This document shows, piece after piece, positions 6,147-10,109 of a stretch of 10,109 nt of DNA; within the stretch, counting starts at the first letter, position 1, and every line of letters begins with the position of its first letter. The stretch is from assembly GCA_031263965.1 (NCBI GenBank), contig JAISES010000252.1, positions 1 through 10,109 of the forward strand, given 5' to 3'. The translations under genes were made by a program, and so were the position numbers. Below the pieces are notes generated by a model, which had not been told where the DNA came from, searched no databases, and saw nothing but the letters and a program-made list of their open reading frames with translations. The stretch comes from Prevotella sp. (GTDB lineage: Bacteria; Bacteroidota; Bacteroidia; Bacteroidales; Dysgonomonadaceae).

Positions 6147-9100
6147 TTAGTTTCCTATCAAAAGCTCTTGCACAGCCCTTTCCAGTTGCAGGTCTTTTCC
6201 AGCCAGAGTAGACTCCGGATCGTTATAAATCTCTATATCCGGTTGAAGCTCCTGATTTTCGAGATACTGTCCACGCATATCTTTCACCGCTACCTGAGGA
6301 ATACCAAAGACAATACTGGAGTCGATTTGCGATTCCCACCATACAGCAGTCATTGTTCCCGGAATAGGAGTTCCTATGAGCTTGCCTATTTTTAATTCTT
6401 TATACAACCAAGGGAATCCATGTGCATTTGAATAATTATCTTCACAAACCAATACTGCCGAGGGTTTCGTCCACTTATTGTACGGATCGCTACCGATATA
6501 CTGCCCGCGAGGCTCAAATCGCTGGTATTCTTTACCGCTCAATAAGGTAACCAGATCATCGTGCAGCCATCCTCCGCCGTTGTGACGTGTATCTATAATT
6601 ACAGCATCCTTATTGCGGCAACGTCCCAATAATTCCGAATACACTTCGCGGAAGCTTTGGCTATCCATACCACGTACATGAACATAACCGATACGTCCGC
6701 CGGATAGTTTATCTACCATTATGCGGCGTTGCTCTATCCAGCGTTTATAGAGGAGATTATTCTGTTCTCCGTATGATATCGGTTTTACCCACTCTTCCTG
6801 TTCTGTGCCCGATTCGGATGTTTTAAAAGTAAGCAATACTTTTTTTCCTGCTTTACCTGCAAGCAACGGGTAATAATCCTGCCCTTTTTCGATTGCTTTA
6901 CCATCTATTTTAAGGATGATGCTTCCTGTACTTATTTTTGTGTTGGCGTTTGTCAAAGGGCCCTGGTTGATTATCTCTTTAATCTTTAGTCCGCCTTCTT
7001 GATATTCATTGTCAAAAAATGCACCTAAGGAAGCAGTAGGCATAGAAGAACCCGAACTATAATATCTGGCGCCGGTATGCGATCCGTTCAGTTCTCCTAA
7101 CATTTCCGACAGCATCTCAGCAAAATCATAATTATTGTTGATATGCGGTAGGAATCGCTGATATGGTGTTTTATAATAGTCCCAATCTATTCCATGTAAG
7201 TCTTTTACATAGAATTTGTCTTTCACTTGTTTCCATGCATGGTCGAAAATATAGCTTCGTTCAGCTTCCGGCTGGTACTCAAATTGGGCATTTATTCTGA
7301 TAGGTGTTACTTTCCCGTCGTCCATATTGATTTTTTTAATCTGTCCGCCGCCCAGCATAATTATATTCTTACCGAGGCTGTCTGTGTTTAATTTACCTGC
7401 TCCGGATGACTTCACGAGTATTTTAGAAGATTTATCTTTCAGGTCATATACCCATAAATCATAATCCTTTTCGAATCGTGTCAGGTAATATAATTTATCG
7501 CCTTTTGTATTTAATATAGCATCCGCCAGAGAAGATGAATTAGGCGTAAGACGAATCACCCAATCTTTTCTGTTGTCCAGATTAAAGGATAAAGGTTTTA
7601 CTTCCTTCTTTTTATCTGTATCTGATTTATCATCTTTTTTATTTTTCTTACCCTTTACTTCTTTCTTATCTTCATCTTTTTTATTTTTGTTTTTCTTTTC
7701 CAGCTCTTCCAGCAATGCCAGCTCTTCTTTGTCCATTCTGAATTTATCATAAGCTTCTCTGTCGAAGAACATGATATAAGCATCCATATATGCCCCCCAA
7801 CTGCCATGGCTTCTATAACCCGACCGATCCGAAAACCAAAGCATTGCTTTTCCATTCAAAGTAAAGCTGCCGTTGGCATCGGTATAACCGCTTTCCGTCA
7901 GATTGGTAAGTTCTCCGCTGCCGTCAGCTTTTATTAAGGCTACGTCTACATTATTCCATCCGCCGATACCAATATATTTAGCCAGCAACCATTTGCTATC
8001 CGGTGACCATTTGAACCATTGATCCCCATCTGAATACGAATAGTTATATTTTCCATCTAATACGATCCTCGTAGCTTTGTCTTTTATATTCAACACACGG
8101 ATAGTTGTTCTGTTTTCCAAATATGCAATTTCTTTTCCATCAGGAGAATATACCGGTTGAAACGATGCTGATGCAGAATTAGTTAATTGTTCCTCTTCAA
8201 ATTTCTGGGCATACAGGAAAGAATTATCATCTTTTCCGGTTAGAGATGTCTGGTAAATATTCCACAAACCATTTCTTTCGGAAGCGTATACAATAGAACG
8301 TCCATCAGGACTAAAAGATGCATTACGTTCCTGTTCCGGAGTGTTTGTTATACGCCGGGTTGTCCCGTACTCCACAGAAGCGACAAATACATCTCCACGA
8401 ATAATGAAAACTATTTCTTTCCCACTCGGAGAAACAGACATTTCCCCGGCTCCGGATGAAAAATTAATATATTTAAGCTTATTTTCCTGGTTATCTGTTA
8501 CGATCCGGACATCTACCTTTCTGGGTTGCTGCCCTTTTTCCATTACATATATTTCTCCGTCGTAAGAAAAACATAGAGTCTCTTGCTTGCTCGAGGTAAG
8601 AAACCGCACCGGATTATTTTTAAAGTTAGTGAGCTTCGTCCCATTAGTAGAATTAATTTCTCTTTTGTACACATTGAAAGAACCATCGTCTTCACTCAGA
8701 TAATAAAAATTTTGTCCATCGGCTGCCCATACAGGATTCCGGTCTTCACCTCTAAATGAAGTGAGTTTTTTATATGTTTTATTTGCCCCTAGTTCGCATA
8801 TCCATATATCACGTGTAATAGACGACCGGTGGTGCTTACGCCAGGGATCTTCATATCCTTTTTTGTCGTGATACAAAATTTTCGTTCCGGTCGGATCAAT
8901 AGACATATCTTCCATTGTCAATGAAGAAAATAATGATGGCTGTCCGCCTGAAATACTTATCTCATACACTTGCGGATATAACGAAGATGGAAATTCTCCA
9001 TCCTGGCTATCAGGAAGGATACTTGCCTGATATAATATATGTCCGGCATCTTTATAAATGACAGGATATTCGTTCGCCGCATGTGTTGTAAGCCGCTTAG

Positions 9101-9398
9101 GGGTACCACCTTCCGAAGACATAATGAAAACATCGAAGCCTCCTTCCCTGTCCGAAGCAAAAGCTATATTTCTCCCGTCGGGAGACCACACCGGCCGGGT
9201 ATCATAGCCCGGATGGGTTGTTAACTGTAATGCCCGTCCTCCGGACGCAGATACTTTATAAATGTCGCCTTTGTAACAAAATGCTATCTGGCTGCCATCC
9301 GGCGATATGGCACTATACCTCAGCCATAATGGAGTATCCTGCGCCTCTATTCTACCCGAACAAAGCAGAAAAAAGACAATCAATAAATAATTTCTCAT
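6147..9398 (-). CDS. Secreted tricorn-family S41 serine peptidase
   Basis: This 1083-residue protein has a signal peptide (MRNYLLIVFFLLCSGRIEAQ, cleavage after AQ). Next come TolB/PD40-type beta-propeller repeats such as SPDGSQIAF, SPDGRNIAFASDREG, SPSGKEIVF, SPDGRSIVYASERNG and SPDGKEIAYLENR. They form a first propeller (about 25-310) and a second (about 315-690), the second interrupted by a lysine/aspartate-rich stretch near residues 563-600. The C1 domain (about 700-780) carries GSH with H774. A PDZ domain follows (about 785-870), then the catalytic core with DTRHNGGG (936-943), nucleophile S990 in NYSNAHG and E1047 in YLENQELQPD. The His-Ser-Glu spacing closely matches Thermoplasma tricorn (H746, S965, E1023). 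It probably degrades peptides in the periplasm or outside. Start choice gives a clean signal peptide; a TATATTTG box lies upstream. Confidence 0.92.
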   Translation of the reverse strand: MRNYLLIVFFLLCSGRIEAQDTPLWLRYSAISPDGSQIAFCYKGDIYKVSASGGRALQLTTHPGYDTRPVWSPDGRNIAFASDREGGFDVFIMSSEGGTPKRLTTHAANEYPVIYKDAGHILYQASILPDSQDGEFPSSLYPQVYEISISGGQPSLFSSLTMEDMSIDPTGTKILYHDKKGYEDPWRKHHRSSITRDIWICELGANKTYKKLTSFRGEDRNPVWAADGQNFYYLSEDDGSFNVYKREINSTNGTKLTNFKNNPVRFLTSSKQETLCFSYDGEIYVMEKGQQPRKVDVRIVTDNQENKLKYINFSSGAGEMSVSPSGKEIVFIIRGDVFVASVEYGTTRRITNTPEQERNASFSPDGRSIVYASERNGLWNIYQTSLTGKDDNSFLYAQKFEEEQLTNSASASFQPVYSPDGKEIAYLENRTTIRVLNIKDKATRIVLDGKYNYSYSDGDQWFKWSPDSKWLLAKYIGIGGWNNVDVALIKADGSGELTNLTESGYTDANGSFTLNGKAMLWFSDRSGYRSHGSWGAYMDAYIMFFDREAYDKFRMDKEELALLEELEKKNKNKKDEDKKEVKGKKNKKDDKSDTDKKKEVKPLSFNLDNRKDWVIRLTPNSSSLADAILNTKGDKLYYLTRFEKDYDLWVYDLKDKSSKILVKSSGAGKLNTDSLGKNIIMLGGGQIKKINMDDGKVTPIRINAQFEYQPEAERSYIFDHAWKQVKDKFYVKDLHGIDWDYYKTPYQRFLPHINNNYDFAEMLSEMLGELNGSHTGARYYSSGSSMPTASLGAFFDNEYQEGGLKIKEIINQGPLTNANTKISTGSIILKIDGKAIEKGQDYYPLLAGKAGKKVLLTFKTSESGTEQEEWVKPISYGEQNNLLYKRWIEQRRIMVDKLSGGRIGYVHVRGMDSQSFREVYSELLGRCRNKDAVIIDTRHNGGGWLHDDLVTLLSGKEYQRFEPRGQYIGSDPYNKWTKPSAVLVCEDNYSNAHGFPWLYKELKIGKLIGTPIPGTMTAVWWESQIDSSIVFGIPQVAVKDMRGQYLENQELQPDIEIYNDPESTLAGKDLQLERAVQELLIGN

Positions 9399-9434
9399 AA
9401 TAAGTTTATTTTAAATAGATAGATTTCCGATTAC

Positions 9435-9470
9435 CAAATATAGTCATATCCTGATTATATGACGAAAAAA
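9435..9470 (-). promoter_or_regulatory. Candidate promoter of the tricorn gene
   Basis: On the minus strand, TATATTTG at 9435-9442 fully matches the TAnnTTTG -7 consensus. An eight-T tract (the A-run at about 9465-9472) lies where the weak -33 element should be. The predicted leader is about 30 nt. The promoter would let this gene be expressed apart from the upstream GT9 gene. Confidence 0.55.
9443..9463. promoter_or_regulatory. 21-bp palindrome in the tricorn promoter spacer
   Basis: GTCATAT (9443-9449) and ATATGAC (9457-9463) are perfect inverted arms around a 7-nt centre. The repeat starts at the base next to the -7 box and fills the spacer up to the T-tract. This is a good place for a dimeric regulator. 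It is not followed by a T-run in the direction of transcription, so it is not a normal terminator for the upstream gene. Confidence 0.5.
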
Positions 9471-9526
9471 AACAGGAAAAGTTACAAATAGATTGTTGCC
9501 TTCCCAATTCTATATTTTTAAGATTT

Positions 9527-10109
9527 TTAGATAATACTGTTTATTTTATCAATGATTATTTGCGGATCGATGTTCATGCATTCGTACTTATCCGGGTTTG
9601 TACATGGTTTTTCGCCCCAGAAAGAGCAAGGCCGGCAATCCAGTTCTTTTTGAATAGCATTCTCTTCTTTCTGGTTAGCCGGATAAAAGCCGAGCCGTGG
9701 CAGGGCGGGACCCCATATCGAAATGACAGGTACTCCGGCAAAAGCCGCCAGATGCATATTGGCCGAATCCATGGAAACGATTGTTTTACAAGCTGAAATT
9801 ACAGTGATCTCTTCATCAAAAGACAATTTATTGATCAAAGAAGTGACTTCGGGATAGCGGGACGTCCATTCTTCAGCTTTTAATTTTTCTTTTTCGCCTC
9901 CACCTAATATGATAAGCTGAACGTCTTCACGACCGTGATAGTATTCAACTACTTTTTCCATCTTATCCAATGGGTACATTTTTGCTTCTATGCGGGAAAA
10001 CGGGGCTATTCCAACCAGCTTCTTTTTGCTACCGATACCTACGGATTGCAGGACTGCTTTTTGCCGGTCAGGAGCAGAGTATTGAGGGAGAATGGACCCG
10101 TTATTCAGA
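9527..10109 (-). CDS. Glycosyltransferase family 9 (heptosyltransferase-like), C-terminal part (partial)
   Basis: The last 194 codons or so are visible and the frame stays open to the right edge, so the start is outside the window; the internal Met at 9979 is not the start. The C-terminal Rossmann domain of the GT-B fold is clear. It has LVGIAPFSRIEAK with YPLDKMEKVVEY, then LIILGGGEKEK, then the acceptor/nucleotide-side motif TIVSMDSANMHLAAFAGVPV, and ISIWGPALPRLGFYP. These are signatures of ADP-heptose:LPS heptosyltransferases and other GT9 enzymes working on the cytoplasmic face during LPS core synthesis. Near the end is a CX2CX7CX7C cysteine cluster (codons at 9578-9637). The 128-bp gap downstream has no clear terminator. 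The sugar donor cannot be told from this fragment. Confidence 0.92.
   Translation of the reverse strand, partial: LNNGSILPQYSAPDRQKAVLQSVGIGSKKKLVGIAPFSRIEAKMYPLDKMEKVVEYYHGREDVQLIILGGGEKEKLKAEEWTSRYPEVTSLINKLSFDEEITVISACKTIVSMDSANMHLAAFAGVPVISIWGPALPRLGFYPANQKEENAIQKELDCRPCSFWGEKPCTNPDKYECMNIDPQIIIDKINSII

Noticed and set aside
9357..9398. Tricorn protein as a lipoprotein (cysteine at residue 13, FLLC)
   Set aside because: Leu at the -1 position does not fit a lipobox, while a normal signal-peptidase I site (IEAQ) follows.
9443..9463. Palindrome as a terminator of the GT9 gene
   Set aside because: On the minus strand the T-run comes before the hairpin, not after it; the promoter-spacer reading fits better.
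9527..9979. Taking Met at 9979 as the start of the glycosyltransferase
   Set aside because: The frame continues without a stop to the right edge and encodes the conserved GIAPFSRIEAK segment just upstream, so the gene is truncated by the window, not started there.

Overview
The window looks like chromosomal core DNA from a Bacteroidota bacterium, most likely order Bacteroidales. A Dysgonomonas- or Parabacteroides-like genome would fit, but the genus is a guess. The evidence is the gene families (PCMD-domain lipoprotein, PorT-like barrel, DUF2520 next to a KdsC-type phosphatase, secreted tricorn-type peptidase), the AT-rich A-tract leaders without clear Shine-Dalgarno sequences, a Bacteroidota-type lipoprotein export signal, and three candidate promoters with the TAnnTTTG -7 box of the Bacteroidota primary sigma factor.

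Layout: positions 1-1790 hold a compact plus-strand run: the end of a nitroreductase-family gene, a four-helix membrane protein (DUF5668-like), a Rossmann/DUF2520 protein and a KdsC-like HAD phosphatase. Gaps are 4 bp, 0 bp and a 4-bp overlap, so it reads as one operon. Its last stop codon abuts the stop codon of the convergent aroB gene (3-dehydroquinate synthase). aroB and the upstream fmt gene (methionyl-tRNA formyltransferase) lie on the minus strand. The 182-bp gap between them holds a REP-like nested palindrome. A 171-bp divergent promoter region separates fmt from a plus-strand pair: a predicted surface-exposed PCMD lipoprotein and an 8- to 10-strand-type outer-membrane barrel protein. 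A bidirectional hairpin terminator ends this pair and also serves the opposing minus-strand gene, which encodes a 1083-residue secreted tricorn-family peptidase. Upstream of that gene is a GT9 (heptosyltransferase-like) glycosyltransferase that runs off the right edge.

Functionally this is housekeeping (shikimate pathway, translation initiation) mixed with envelope biogenesis: KDO phosphatase for lipid A/core synthesis, GT9 for LPS core or related glycan, a surface lipoprotein/barrel pair, and a periplasmic or secreted peptidase. I see no CRISPR array, tRNA, rRNA, phage gene, transposase or clear defence system, and no broken gene. The parts worth a second look are the REP-like element, a perfect 21-bp palindrome filling the spacer of the tricorn promoter, a 13-bp palindrome overlapping the fmt promoter, the uncharacterised PCMD/barrel pair, and the lysine-rich insertion and Ser-Asn active-site pair of the tricorn peptidase.
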